Assembly: GCF_016862275.1 (NCBI RefSeq)
Contig: NZ_BOMQ01000054.1
Location: 1-64,000, forward strand
Reading direction: 5' to 3'
Length of the DNA stretch: 64,000 nucleotides
Source: Actinoplanes nipponensis
Lineage (GTDB): Bacteria > Actinomycetota > Actinomycetes > Mycobacteriales > Micromonosporaceae
Shown here piece after piece: positions 8,344 to 16,864 of the stretch (its first letter is position 1; every line of letters begins with the position of its first letter). Both the position numbers and the translations under genes were made by a program. The notes beneath the pieces were generated by a model. The model did not search any database. It was not told the DNA's origin and saw only the letters and a program-made list of their open reading frames with translations.

Positions 8344-9294
8344 CTACGGGCAGCGGATGACCTGGCCCGCGTACGTGAGGCCGCCGCCGAAGCCGAAGAG
8401 CAGGACCGGGGCGCCCGAGGGCACCTCACGGCGCTCGACCAGCTTGGACAGGGCCAGCGGCACACTCGCCGCGGAGGTGTTGCCGGACTCGACCAGGTCC
8501 TTGGCGACGACGACGTCCGGCCCGAGACCCAGGCGCTTGACGATGCCGTCGATGATGCGGGTGTTGGCCTGGTGCGGCACGAAGGCGGCCAGCTCCTGCG
8601 GCCGTACCCCGGCCCGCTCGCAGGCCTCGAGGGCGAACGGGGCCAGCGCGGTGGTCGCCCAGCGGAAGACCGCCTGCCCCTGCTGCTGGATGTACGGCTG
8701 CCAGCCCTCGATCTTGAGCACGTCGCCCCGCTCCGGGGCCGAGCCCCAGAGCACCGGGCCGACGCCGGCCTGCTCGCCGTCGGGGACCGCGGAGACCACG
8801 GCCGCGCCGGCGCCGTCGCCGAACAGCACGGCGGTGGTGCGGTCGGTCCAGTCGGTGACGTCGGAGAGCTTCTCCGCGCCGATGACGATGGCGTTGCGGC
8901 TCGCGCCCGCCCGGATCGCGTGGTCGGCGGTGCCCAGCGCGTACGAGAAGCCGGAGCAGGCGGTGTTCACGTCCATCGCGGCCGGGGCGGTGATGCCCAG
9001 CCGGGCCGCGACCCGGGTCGCCACGTTCGGGCAGCGGTCCATCGAGGAGCACGTCGCCACGACGACCATGTCGATGTCGGCGGCGCTGAGCCCGGAGCCG
9101 GCGAGGGCCTTCTCGGCGGCGAACGTGGCCATGTCGGCGACCGACTCGGTCTCGGCGACCCGGCGCTCGGCGATGCCGACCCGGTCCTTGATCCACGCGT
9201 CGTTGGTGTCGACGATCTTGGCCAGATCGTCGTTGGTGACGATGCGCGAGGGCTGGTAGTGGCCCATCGCGACGATGCGGGATCCCGCGGTCAT
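8344..9294 (-). CDS. fabH: 3-oxoacyl-[acyl-carrier-protein] synthase III
   Basis: A 316-residue condensing enzyme that starts fatty-acid synthesis from acyl-CoA and malonyl-ACP. The Cys-His-Asn triad is seen as Cys113 (NTACSGF), His241 (PHQANTRI) and Asn272 (GNTSAAS). Start ATG at 9294 has AAGGAG about 8 nt upstream. In actinobacteria FabH sets straight versus branched starter use; the window cannot show its preference. It is 31 nt after fabD. Confidence 0.96.
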   Translation of the reverse strand: MTAGSRIVAMGHYQPSRIVTNDDLAKIVDTNDAWIKDRVGIAERRVAETESVADMATFAAEKALAGSGLSAADIDMVVVATCSSMDRCPNVATRVAARLGITAPAAMDVNTACSGFSYALGTADHAIRAGASRNAIVIGAEKLSDVTDWTDRTTAVLFGDGAGAAVVSAVPDGEQAGVGPVLWGSAPERGDVLKIEGWQPYIQQQGQAVFRWATTALAPFALEACERAGVRPQELAAFVPHQANTRIIDGIVKRLGLGPDVVVAKDLVESGNTSAASVPLALSKLVERREVPSGAPVLLFGFGGGLTYAGQVIRCP

Positions 9295-9325
9295 CGTGTT
9301 GCTCCTTCGATCGCGACGGACACGG

Positions 9326-10498
9326 TCACTGCTGCTGCCCGCCGATGCGGGCGACCGGCTGGCCGGGGGCCACCGGTTCGTCGGGCCGGACGAGCCACCC
9401 GGTGAGGATGCCGGCGGCACGGGCGGCCACCTCGCGGGGTCCCTGCCGGGTGGCCAGGCTGCCGATGACCTGACCGGCGCGCAGGTCGGCGCCCTCGGCG
9501 AGGCCCTCGGCCGGCTGGAACACGCCCGGCCCGGGGGAGACCACCACGTGGCCCGGCGTGGTCGGCCGGTGGGTCGCGGCCGTGCCGTGCCGGGCGATCA
9601 GGGCCCGGGCGGCGGGCAGGTCGTCGGGGGTGTTGAGGGTGACGATCTCGGGGGCGTCCGGGCCCTTGAGCTCGCGCTTGACCAGGCCGGCCAGGGTGCC
9701 GGCCGGGGGCAGCTCGATGATCCCGGTGACGCCGAGGCCCCGCAGGCCGCGCATGACCAGGTCCCAGCGGACCGGGGCGGTGACCTGGCGGACCAGGCGC
9801 AGCACCAGCTCGCGGCCGTGGGTCACCGCGGCCCCGTCCAGGTTCGACAGCAGGATGCGGGCCGGGTCGGCGGCGGTCACGCCGCCCGCGACGGCGCCGA
9901 GGGCCTGCTCGGCCGGCGCCATGTACGGCGTGTGGAAGGCCCCGGCGACCTGCAGCGTGATGACCCGGGCCCGGGCCGGCGGCTCGGCGGCGAACTTGGC
10001 CAGCGCGTCCAGGGCGCCGGCGGCGACGATCTGGCCGGCGCCGTTGCGGTTGGCCGGGTGCAGCCCGTGGCGTTCGATCGCGGCGAGCACCTCGTCGGGG
10101 TCGCCGCCCAGCACGGCGCTCATCCCGGTGGGTTCGAGGGCGCAGGCGGCGGCCATCTCGCGGCCGCGGACGCCGGCGAGGGTGACGGCGGTCTCGGCGG
10201 AGAGCGCCCCGGCGAGGGCGGCCGCGCCCAGCTCGCCGACGCTGTGCCCGGCGACCAGGCCGACGTCGGACATGGGCAGGTGCTCGGCGGCGAGCAGGGC
10301 GGCGGCGACGAGCAGCGGCTGGGTGCGCGCGGTGTCCTTGATCTCGTCGGCGCCGGCGCGGGTGCCGAGGTGGATCAGGTCCACGCCCGCCAGGGCCGAC
10401 CACCAGGTGAGGCGCGCCTCGGCGCCGGGCAGGTCGAGCCATCCAGAGAGGAAGCCGGGTTTCTGGGAACCCTGGCCGGGCGAGAGTACGGCGAGCAC
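9326..10498 (-). CDS. fabD: malonyl-CoA:ACP transacylase with C-terminal biotinyl-like tail
   Basis: A 390-residue acyltransferase loading malonate onto ACP. The catalytic domain has SPGQGSQKPG at the start, GHSVGE (Ser86) and GAFHTPYM (His189). After about residue 300 comes an unusual tail: HVVVSPGPGVFQP, LRAGQVIGSLA, AAGILTGWLV and EPVAPGQPVARIGG follow the strand pattern of a biotinyl/lipoyl hammerhead, but the lysine hairpin (normally AMKM) reads ATRQ, so it cannot be biotinylated. GTG at 10498 is preferred over ATG at 10543: GGAAGAG lies 8 nt upstream and FabD proteins normally start here. First gene of the fab operon. Confidence 0.94.
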   Translation of the reverse strand: MLAVLSPGQGSQKPGFLSGWLDLPGAEARLTWWSALAGVDLIHLGTRAGADEIKDTARTQPLLVAAALLAAEHLPMSDVGLVAGHSVGELGAAALAGALSAETAVTLAGVRGREMAAACALEPTGMSAVLGGDPDEVLAAIERHGLHPANRNGAGQIVAAGALDALAKFAAEPPARARVITLQVAGAFHTPYMAPAEQALGAVAGGVTAADPARILLSNLDGAAVTHGRELVLRLVRQVTAPVRWDLVMRGLRGLGVTGIIELPPAGTLAGLVKRELKGPDAPEIVTLNTPDDLPAARALIARHGTAATHRPTTPGHVVVSPGPGVFQPAEGLAEGADLRAGQVIGSLATRQGPREVAARAAGILTGWLVRPDEPVAPGQPVARIGGQQQ

Positions 10499-10544
10499 GG
10501 AGTCGACTCTTCCGGATGCGATGGCTTTCCGGGGTTGCTGCACG

Positions 10545-10602
10545 GGACCAAACCCTACGACCGGTGTTGTAGCTTTCCTACAAACACCCCCCGTTTTGGT
10601 CC
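10545..10602. promoter_or_regulatory. nested inverted repeats in the fasR-fabD gap
   Basis: An inner dyad TTGTAG-N5-CTACAA (10567-10583) lies inside an outer dyad GGACCAAA (10545-10552) / TTTGGTCC (10595-10602). The two are almost concentric. The block is 47-104 nt upstream of the fabD GTG, where an activator would bind. FasR is the obvious candidate ligand; that is inference from position and from the known role of FasR in Streptomyces. Confidence 0.55.
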
Positions 10603-10652
10603 TGATTAGGCATGATATCGGGGCTCTGCCGAGCGCGGCGGTGGGCCGTGAT

Positions 10653-11849
10653 TTAGCTCGCAGGATCGAGCCGCCCGATGGTCAGCGCCATCCGCAGCGC
10701 GAACGCGTCCCGCCCGTCCAGCGGCGACAGCCCGGTCACCTCGGCCACCCGCTTGAGGCGGTACCGCACGGTGTTCGGGTGCACGAACAGCTCCCGGGCG
10801 GCGCTCTCGAGCACCCCGCCGGCGGCGAAGAACGCGTCCAGGGTCTCCAGCAGCCCGCCGCCGGCGCGGGACAGCGCGCCGTAGACGTCGTGCCGCAACG
10901 CCCGCCGGGCCTCGGAGTCCCCGGCCATGGCCCGTTCCGGCAGCAGGTCCTCGGCGCTCACCGGGTTGGGGGCGCCGGGCCAGGCCCGGGCCGCCCGGAA
11001 GCCGGCCAGCGCGGCCCGGGCCGACTCGGTGGCCTGGTCCAGCGACGGCACGGCCGGGCCGACCACGATCGGCCCCTCGCCGAAGCTCGCGGCCAGGTGC
11101 CCGGCGGCGGCCAGCGGGTCGGCGACGCCGCCGAGCACGACCACGAGCCGGTCGCCGTGCACGCCGCCGATGACCTCGACCCGGGCCCGCCGGGCGGCGC
11201 GGTAGACGGAGTGCAGCACCGCGGTGATGTCGCCGCCGGGGCTACGCCCGACCACGACGGCCACCGGCGGGGCGTCCGCCCAGCCCAGGGCGGCCGCGCG
11301 GCTGGCCAGCACGTCGGAGGAGTCGCCGCGCAGCAGGGCGTCGACCAGCAGGGCCTGCAGCCGCGCGTCCCAGGCGCCGCGGGACTCGGCGGCGCGGGCG
11401 TAGACGCGCGCGGCCGAGAAGGCGATCTCCCGGGAGAACTTGAGGATGGCCGTCGCCAGGGCCTCCTCCTCGCCGGCCGCGGCCAGGCTGGTCACCTCGG
11501 CCTCGGCCACGTCGATGGTGACCTTGATGAGGGCGACGGTCTGGGTCAGCGTGATGGAGCGGGCCAGCGCGCGCGGGGCGGCGGCGAAGACCTCGTCGGA
11601 GATCTCCTGGGTGCCGGCCGCGGTGCCGCCCGAGCGCAGCCACTCGACCAGGGAGCGGACGCCGGCCTGGGCCACCAGCATGACCCAGGAGCGCTGATCG
11701 GCCGGCAGCGCCCGGAACCAGGGCAGGGTCTCGTCCATCCGGGCGACGCTGGCGCTGGCCAGGGCCCCGGCGCGCCGTTCGACCCGGCGCAGCGTGGCGG
11801 CCAGCGGGGGTCGTTTCGCCGTACCCGCGGATTTCGCCTCCTCTGCCAT
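10653..11849 (-). CDS. fasR: PucR-type activator of fatty-acid synthesis
   Basis: A 398-residue regulator. The middle is a GGDEF-like CdaR region and the C-terminus a PucR helix-turn-helix: AARELFVHPNTVRYRLKRVAEVTG (two halves around residue 350-370), with the family NTVRYRL core. Position directly before fabD on the same strand, as in Streptomyces coelicolor and Mycobacterium, identifies it as the FasR orthologue that activates fabD-fabH-acpP-fabF. A gap of 154 nt to fabD holds nested dyads. No ligand pocket can be read from the sequence. The upstream 269 bp is AT-richer near 11960-12000 and is the likely promoter. Confidence 0.9.
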   Translation of the reverse strand: MAEEAKSAGTAKRPPLAATLRRVERRAGALASASVARMDETLPWFRALPADQRSWVMLVAQAGVRSLVEWLRSGGTAAGTQEISDEVFAAAPRALARSITLTQTVALIKVTIDVAEAEVTSLAAAGEEEALATAILKFSREIAFSAARVYARAAESRGAWDARLQALLVDALLRGDSSDVLASRAAALGWADAPPVAVVVGRSPGGDITAVLHSVYRAARRARVEVIGGVHGDRLVVVLGGVADPLAAAGHLAASFGEGPIVVGPAVPSLDQATESARAALAGFRAARAWPGAPNPVSAEDLLPERAMAGDSEARRALRHDVYGALSRAGGGLLETLDAFFAAGGVLESAARELFVHPNTVRYRLKRVAEVTGLSPLDGRDAFALRMALTIGRLDPAS

Positions 11850-12118
11850 CCGGCCAGCCTGTCACGGCCACGCCCGCCGGCGCCCGCCGGTGCCGTGGCG
11901 CCTTTACCGTGGCCGTTGCGGCCTCGGTCGTTGTACCGTTCCGCGCGGTTGCCGAGGTTTCTTCACTTGTAACTTTTGAGTTATTTGTCCTATATAGCGG
12001 TGCGCCTGCACCGCGATTTCGGTCGGTGACCTGGCAAGGTGTCGTCCTAGCGGTAATGCCGGACGGCGCGGTGCCGATGGGACCGGGTAGTTCGCACGAC
12101 GGGCGGAGGGGGGCAGGG
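11850..12118. other. intergenic region with AT-rich promoter-like patch
   Basis: Between fasR and the divergent small gene. The only low-GC patch is 11958-11998, containing CTTGTAACTTTTGAGTT and TATATAG. It probably holds promoters for both directions, but I cannot assign -10/-35 boxes with confidence. Confidence 0.4.
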
Positions 12119-12337
12119 ATGACGGAACGCGAGGACAGCCAGCTGTACGCCGAGGCGGAGCAGGTCGCCGCCGAGGAGCCCGCCCCCGCGCCCGCCGAGG
12201 AACCGGCCGACGACGTTCCGCACCGGGTCGGCTGCCGCACCGAGCTGCGCGGCTGGGCCGGTGCGCACCTGCACGGCGCGGTCCGGCCCCGGCGCCGGGC
12301 CGTCAGCCGGGGCCGCCCGCCCGGCCGGTGGTGTTAG
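12119..12337 (+). CDS. small hypothetical protein
   Basis: A 72-residue protein, acidic and Ala/Glu/Pro-rich in its first 36 residues and strongly basic (many Arg) in the last 25, with a single Cys pair far apart. ATG is preceded by a purine-rich GGAGGGGGGCAGGG run, a good ribosome site. No family recognised. It lies upstream of the TetR gene on the same strand. Confidence 0.45.
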   Translation: MTEREDSQLYAEAEQVAAEEPAPAPAEEPADDVPHRVGCRTELRGWAGAHLHGAVRPRRRAVSRGRPPGRWC

Positions 12338-12414
12338 GACCTCACCCGCGTGGGTGACTGGCAGCGGTGTGGCGGGCTCGTTCCGCCCCCTCGCCGCGTC
12401 CGCCTCGACACGGT

Positions 12415-12984
12415 GTGTCCGTGGACGACAAGAGACGACTCATCCTCGACCAGGCCCTGGCCCTCGTCGACGAACACGGCCTCGGCGCCATGAGCATGCG
12501 GGCCGTCGCGGAACGGGTCGGGCTCACCTCGATGGCGCTCTACCCGTACGTCGGCGGCAAGGACGCCCTGCTCGACGGGCTGGTCGATCTCCTGCACCTG
12601 GAGCTGGGCGCCGAGTACGGCGAGGACCCCGCCGGCATCGACTGGCGGCAGCGCCTGCGCGCCCTGGGCCGGGCGGTGCGGGCGTTGTCCCGGGCGCACC
12701 CGGGCGCGTACCCGCTGTTGCTCAACCGGCGCGCCGCCGGCGCCTCGGCGTCCTGGCTGACCGCCGCGCTGCGTGGCTGCCTGCACGACGCGGGCGTTCC
12801 GGGGGAGCAGGTGCCCCGGCTCACCCGGATGATCTGCGCCTTCCTGCTCGGCTACACCGTCGGCGAGGTGACCGGGGGCCTGCCGGCCGGCGACGAGGCG
12901 GTCCGCGACGACGCCGCGGCCGAGTACGACGCCGACCTCGACGACCTGGTCCGGCTGGTGGAGGTCACCGTTAGCGTCGCGTGA
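12415..12984 (+). CDS. TetR/AcrR family transcriptional regulator
   Basis: A 189-residue repressor. The N-terminal helix-turn-helix is clear: RRLILDQALALVDEHG, then SMRAVAERVGLTSMALYPYVGGKDALLDGLVD. The C-terminal ligand-binding half resembles the TetR_C class (hydrophobic helices around AHPGAYPLLLNRRAAG and MICAFLLGYTVGE). The start is uncertain between GTG at 12415 and GTG at 12421; neither has a strong ribosome site. No obvious target pump is adjacent; the next gene is a sigma-factor-like gene 47 nt away. Confidence 0.85.
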   Translation: MSVDDKRRLILDQALALVDEHGLGAMSMRAVAERVGLTSMALYPYVGGKDALLDGLVDLLHLELGAEYGEDPAGIDWRQRLRALGRAVRALSRAHPGAYPLLLNRRAAGASASWLTAALRGCLHDAGVPGEQVPRLTRMICAFLLGYTVGEVTGGLPAGDEAVRDDAAAEYDADLDDLVRLVEVTVSVA

Positions 12985-13031
12985 CGCCGTTCCGCGTCGC
13001 CGCCCACGTGCCGTGGCCTATAAAGAGGCTT

Positions 13032-13553
13032 ATGTCCGACGGGTACGTTCTGGAGCGGTACATCCAGCTGCGCCGCGCCGCGTTCCTGATGTGCGGCGAC
13101 TGGGCGCTGGCCGACGAGCTGGCCCGCACCACCATGGCGCGGGTGCTGGCCGACCCGGACATCACCCAGCCCGACCTGTGGGCGTACGCCGACCTGATGG
13201 CCGCCTTCAAGAAGCCCCGCGGCCGGCGCGAGCACGTCTTCGTCGCCCCCGAACCGGCCCCGCCGGCGAGCGCGGCGCCGGCCGGCCCGGCCGAGGGCGG
13301 GGGACGGCTGCAGCTCGCCACCGCGCCCACCGAGGTCGACTCGGTGCACACCGTGCTGGTGCTGGACGCCCTGCACGGCCTCAGCCCCCGCTGCCGCGCC
13401 GTGCTGGTGCTGCGGCACTTCTGCGGCCTGCCCATCGACGAGACCGCCGACGCCCTCGACCTCGACGACAGCCGGGTGCTCGCGTTCGAGGCGGAGGGCC
13501 TGGGCGCGTTCGCGGGCCTGCTGGCCACGACCCGGCCGGCGGGCGTGCGATGA
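13032..13553 (+). CDS. degenerate SigE-family sigma-70-like protein
   Basis: A 173-residue protein resembling short ECF sigma factors. Region 2 is only partly recognisable (YIQLRRAAFLMCGDWALADELARTT, split here at residues 10-34), with the region 2.3/2.4 part replaced by an Ala/Pro linker at 70-95. Region 4 (110-158) has LSPRCRAVLVLRHFCGLP but the expected recognition helix reads DDSRVLAFEAEGL, acidic rather than basic. DNA binding is therefore doubtful. ATG at 13032 has GAGG 4-7 nt upstream. It overlaps the next gene by ATGA, a typical sigma/partner arrangement. Confidence 0.75.
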   Translation: MSDGYVLERYIQLRRAAFLMCGDWALADELARTTMARVLADPDITQPDLWAYADLMAAFKKPRGRREHVFVAPEPAPPASAAPAGPAEGGGRLQLATAPTEVDSVHTVLVLDALHGLSPRCRAVLVLRHFCGLPIDETADALDLDDSRVLAFEAEGLGAFAGLLATTRPAGVR

Positions 13554-14314
13554 GCGCGCTGCTGACGGCCGTGCTGGAGCGGGCCTGCGACGGCGAGCCG
13601 CCACCCGCGGACGCGGTGCCCGACATCAGCCGCCGCGCCGACCGGCTGCGCCGGCGCCGGGCCCGCCGCGTCGTGCTGGCCGGCCTGATCGTGGTGGCCC
13701 TGGTCGTCCTGCTCGGGTACGCCCTCACGACCGTCCTGCTGCCCGGCCCCAAGCCCCGCTCGACTGCCGCCGTGGCCGTCCCCCAGCCCCGCCCGTCGGC
13801 CGTCCTGGACCCGGTGCTGGCCGTGCTGGCGCCGGCGGTGGACGCGAAGGGCTATCGCATCGTGCCCCGGCTGCCCGCGGCCGGCGTGGGCTGGCGGCAG
13901 TACGCGGTGCTCGGCGCGGACGGCCAGCCCCGCGGGCTGGTCGAGGTCGCCGTCTACGACGCGCCGGCCGGGCTCTGCCTGCCCGTCCGGGCCGACCCCG
14001 ACGCCTGCGCCCTGCCGGACCGGACCCGGGCCGGCGTCGAGTACGCCCGCTACGCCGAGACGCGCGACGCCGACTGGCAGGTGCACGAGGTGATCGCCCG
14101 CCGGGTGGTGGACGGCCGCACGGTGGCGGTGATGGCCACGGGCGAACGCGGCACCGGCGACGCCGGGCGGGGTGAGCCGCCGCTGACCACGGTCGAGGTC
14201 GCCCGGGCGGCCACGGACGTCAGGCTGCCGGACGCCTTCGGCGTGGGCGAGCGGTGCAACGCGCCCGCCCCGGCCTGCCCGATCCTGCGGGTGCCGGTGC
14301 GCCCGGCGGGCTGA
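13550..14314 (+). CDS. single-span membrane protein, putative partner of the sigma-like protein
   Basis: A 254-residue protein. Residues 1-42 are cytoplasmic and Arg-rich, residues about 44-65 form one transmembrane helix (VVLAGLIVVALVVLLGYAL), and the rest is outside, with Cys residues in AGLCLP, DACALP, RCNAPAPACP. No zinc anti-sigma motif (HxxxCxxC) is present in the cytoplasmic part. The ATGA overlap with the sigma-like gene argues for function as its membrane partner, in the manner of anti-sigma factors; this is inference. Confidence 0.75.
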   Translation: MSALLTAVLERACDGEPPPADAVPDISRRADRLRRRRARRVVLAGLIVVALVVLLGYALTTVLLPGPKPRSTAAVAVPQPRPSAVLDPVLAVLAPAVDAKGYRIVPRLPAAGVGWRQYAVLGADGQPRGLVEVAVYDAPAGLCLPVRADPDACALPDRTRAGVEYARYAETRDADWQVHEVIARRVVDGRTVAVMATGERGTGDAGRGEPPLTTVEVARAATDVRLPDAFGVGERCNAPAPACPILRVPVRPAG

Positions 14315-14324
14315 CCGGGTGCTC

Positions 14325-15020
14325 TCAGACCCGGCGGCGGATGAGGTACGCGATGCCGCCGAGGCCGAGCAGGATGGTGAGCAGCACGGCGCCGTTGAGC
14401 AGGAGCAGCCGGCGCATGTCGGCCAGCACGTCGCTGACACCCTCGACCGGGTCCAGCTCGGAGGCCTCGACGTCCTCGCCGACGCCACCGCCGATGCCGC
14501 CGCTGACCACGTCCGGCTTCTCCTTGAGCGGCACGCCGCTCAGGCGCAGCGACTCCGACATGGTCAGCCGCCCGTAGAACCAGCCCGCCGTCTTCTTGCC
14601 GGTCGGCTGCTTCTCCGGCCGGTAGGCCCGCGGTCCGCCGGCGGCGTCCGGGTAGAGCTCGTACGTCTGGTTGGCCTTGTCCTTGATCAGGACGGTGACC
14701 GTGAACTTGGCGCCGAGCTTCTTGGCCTCCGGCTTGGAGGTGGTCGGCGCGGTGGTGGCCAGCCAGCTCACCTCGCTGAGCAGCCGCTTGAACAGGTCGG
14801 GCCGCTCGGACTGTTGCACCGTGATGGTGCCGCCCGGGAACTTGCCGGCGATCTGCACCGCCGTGGGCTTGGCCGGCGCCTTCGGCGCCGCCTGCGCGCC
14901 GCCCGGCGGGACCAGTCCCGCGCTCAACACGACACCCGCCGCGAGGACCCCGGTCGCCGCCAGCAATCGGGTGATCACCCCTTGAACCACCGTCCGGCCT
15001 CCCCGCCCCGTGGATGACAT
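14325..15020 (-). CDS. exported protein with C-terminal membrane anchor, unknown function
   Basis: A 231-residue protein with an N-terminal signal (TRLLAATGVLAAGVVLSAGL, cleavage likely after AQA near residue 44), an extracellular beta-rich domain with FTVTVLIKDKANQTYELYPD, and a C-terminal helix (LLLLNGAVLLTILLGLGGIAYL) followed by RRRV. Topology is that of a tail-anchored surface protein. I do not recognise the family. It converges with the membrane-partner gene 10 nt away. Two perfect hairpins (15024-15044, 15073-15095) lie directly upstream of its ATG, which has no clear ribosome site. Confidence 0.7.
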   Translation of the reverse strand: MSSTGRGGRTVVQGVITRLLAATGVLAAGVVLSAGLVPPGGAQAAPKAPAKPTAVQIAGKFPGGTITVQQSERPDLFKRLLSEVSWLATTAPTTSKPEAKKLGAKFTVTVLIKDKANQTYELYPDAAGGPRAYRPEKQPTGKKTAGWFYGRLTMSESLRLSGVPLKEKPDVVSGGIGGGVGEDVEASELDPVEGVSDVLADMRRLLLLNGAVLLTILLGLGGIAYLIRRRV

Positions 15021-15023
15021 GCC

Positions 15024-15044
15024 TGCGCTGACCGGATCAGCGCA
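15024..15044. promoter_or_regulatory. 8-bp inverted repeat abutting a start codon
   Basis: TGCGCTGA-CCGGA-TCAGCGCA is perfect and begins 3 nt upstream of the ATG at 15020, where a ribosome site would be expected. It could hide the start or bind a repressor. Confidence 0.4.
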
Positions 15045-15072
15045 GCCCCCACAGCCTGCCCGCAGATGGTCC

Positions 15073-15095
15073 CGTCCGCATCTCGGATGCGGACG
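15073..15095. promoter_or_regulatory. 10-bp inverted repeat in the 15.0-15.3 kb gap
   Basis: CGTCCGCATC-TCG-GATGCGGACG, perfect arms with a 3-nt loop, 52 nt upstream of the exported-protein gene. It has no T-tract, so operator or RNA hairpin are both possible. Confidence 0.4.
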
Positions 15096-15256
15096 AAGTG
15101 GAGCTATCTGGGAACTACTGCGACGCCGGAACGGCGGCCTCTGATCAGCGGGCGAATAGTACCCACGGCGGGCAAGTCCGGGCGGCCGCCGTCACCCGTG
15201 CTGCTGACCTTGCCACCCCTTCGGCGCGGCCAGCTGGCCCGGAGGTGGCCTGGTGC

Positions 15257-15292
15257 GGTACGCGCGCGCCGCCATCGCGGCGCGCGCGTACC
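15257..15292 (-). terminator. 16-bp perfect hairpin after gltX
   Basis: GGTACGCGCGCGCCGC and its exact complement flank a CATC loop, 18 nt beyond the gltX stop. There is no T-tract, which is common for strong actinobacterial terminator stems. Confidence 0.7.
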
Positions 15293-15309
15293 GAAACGGT
15301 CACGAAACC

Positions 15310-16719
15310 TCAGGCGAGCTCGGCCCGGGCGGCCGCGAGCCGGGCGAGGGTCCGCTCGCGGCCCAGCACCTCCAGCGATTCGAACAGCGGCAGGCCCACC
15401 GTGCGACCCGTCGTGGCGACGCGGACCGGGGCCTGGGTCTTGCCCAGCTTGAGCCCGCGCTCCTCGCCGACGCGCTCCAGGGCGGCCTTCAGCGGCTCCG
15501 CCGACCAGGTCTCCAGCGCGCCGAACGCGTCCTGCGCCGCGGCCAGGATGTCGGCGGCGCCCTCCTTCATCGCCTTCTGCCACGACTGCTCGTCGCGGAC
15601 CGGCTCGTCGAGGAAGAGGAAGTCGACGTAGTCGACGATCTCGCTGAGCACCGCGATGCGGGTCTGCGCGAGCGGCGCCACCGAGGCGAACACCGTGGAG
15701 TCGAACTTCGCCGGGTCCCACGGCGGCGCCGGGATCGTGTCGGTGCCGCCCAGCCACGGCGCGCACACCGCGGCGAACTCCTCGGCGTCCAGGGCCCGGA
15801 TGTAGTCGCCGTTGAACGCCCGCAGCTTCTTGACGTCGAAGAACGCGGGGGAGTGGCTGACGTCCTCCAGCCTGTACTCCTCCTCGACGACCGACCACGG
15901 CACGATCTCGCGGTCGCCCGAGGGCGCCCAGCCGAGCAACATCAGGTAGTTGCGCATGGCGGCGGCGAGATAGCCCTCGTCGCGGTACGACTCCAGCGCC
16001 ACCTTGTCGCGCCGCTTGGAGAGCTTCTGCCGCTTCTCGTTGACGATGACCGGCACGTGTCCCCACACCGGGGGCTTGCCGCCCAGCGCCTCCCAGAGCA
16101 GCTGCTGCTTCGGGGTGTTGGGCAGGTGCTCCTCGGCCCGGATCACGTGGGTGATCCCCATGGTCATGTCGTCGACCACGTTGGCCAGCAGGAACACGGC
16201 CGAGCCGTCGCTGCGGGCGATGACGAAGTCCTCGAGCAGCTTGTTCTCGAAGGTGGGCTCGCCGCGGACCAGGTCGACGACCACGGTCTCGCCCTCGTCG
16301 GGCGTGCGGAAACGCAGGGCCCGGCCCTCGCCGGGGCCCAGCGCCCGGTCGCGGCAGAAGCCGTCGTATCCGGTGTGGGTGTTGCCGGTCCGGGCGATCA
16401 CGTCGTCACGGGAGCAGTCGCAGTAGTAGGCACGGCCCTCGCCGTAGAGCCGGGTCGCGGCGGCGGTGTGCTCGCCGGCGTACGCCGACTGGAAGTAGGG
16501 GCCCTCGTAGGAGCCGCGCTCGATGCCGATCCAGTCGAGCGCCGAGATGATCCCTTCCGTCCACTCCGGACGGTTGCGGGCGGCATCGGTGTCCTCGATC
16601 CGCAGGACGAAGACGCCCCCGGTCTGCTGGGCGTAGATCCAGTTCTGCAGCGCCGAGCGGGCGCCGCCGACATGGAACATTCCGGTCGGAGAAGGGGCGA
16701 AGCGTACGCGTACTGTCAC
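15310..16719 (-). CDS. gltX: glutamyl-tRNA synthetase
   Basis: A 469-residue class I aminoacyl-tRNA synthetase that charges tRNA-Glu (non-discriminating in most actinobacteria, also charging tRNA-Gln). The HIGH-type signature [12 protein letters not shown] (10-21) and KMSKS-type KLSKR (232-236) are present, as is a Cys cluster (Cys100, Cys102, Cys122) like the zinc site of the family. RIEDTDAAR (40-48) fits. The start ATG at 16719 is fixed by [13 protein letters not shown]. The divergent chitinase begins 145 nt away. Confidence 0.97.
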   Translation of the reverse strand: MTVRVRFAPSPTGMFHVGGARSALQNWIYAQQTGGVFVLRIEDTDAARNRPEWTEGIISALDWIGIERGSYEGPYFQSAYAGEHTAAATRLYGEGRAYYCDCSRDDVIARTGNTHTGYDGFCRDRALGPGEGRALRFRTPDEGETVVVDLVRGEPTFENKLLEDFVIARSDGSAVFLLANVVDDMTMGITHVIRAEEHLPNTPKQQLLWEALGGKPPVWGHVPVIVNEKRQKLSKRRDKVALESYRDEGYLAAAMRNYLMLLGWAPSGDREIVPWSVVEEEYRLEDVSHSPAFFDVKKLRAFNGDYIRALDAEEFAAVCAPWLGGTDTIPAPPWDPAKFDSTVFASVAPLAQTRIAVLSEIVDYVDFLFLDEPVRDEQSWQKAMKEGAADILAAAQDAFGALETWSAEPLKAALERVGEERGLKLGKTQAPVRVATTGRTVGLPLFESLEVLGRERTLARLAAARAELA

Positions 16720-16778
16720 CCGACCAGCCTACGGCGCGTGTCGAGCAGGTTGTCGGCGACCTTTTATCACGTCTTATA

Positions 16779-16808
16779 TTGACGACTATTAGTTAACCTT
16801 CTTAAACT
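16779..16808 (+). promoter_or_regulatory. putative promoter of the chitinase at 16865
   Basis: TTGACG (16779-16784), 17-nt spacer, TTAAAC (16802-16807) in an AT-rich island 57 nt upstream of the ATG. The spacer holds GTTAAC. No chitin-responsive direct repeat of the Streptomyces type is seen. Confidence 0.55.
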
Positions 16809-16864
16809 TCAGCGGCCCGATGTCACTCCCCACGGCGCCCCCACGCCGGACAGAGAGGTCCCCG

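Noticed and set aside
10499-10543. Longer FabD start at ATG 10543
   Set aside because: No ribosome site there; GTG 10498 has GGAAGAG and matches the usual FabD N-terminus.
9558-11972. Very long plus-strand open frame opposite fabD and fasR
   Set aside because: It is antisense to recognised genes, Arg/Ala/Pro-rich and has no family motif; high GC alone keeps it open.
16720-16864. DasR-type operator at the first chitinase
   Set aside because: No ACTGGTCTAGACCACT-like sequence is present.
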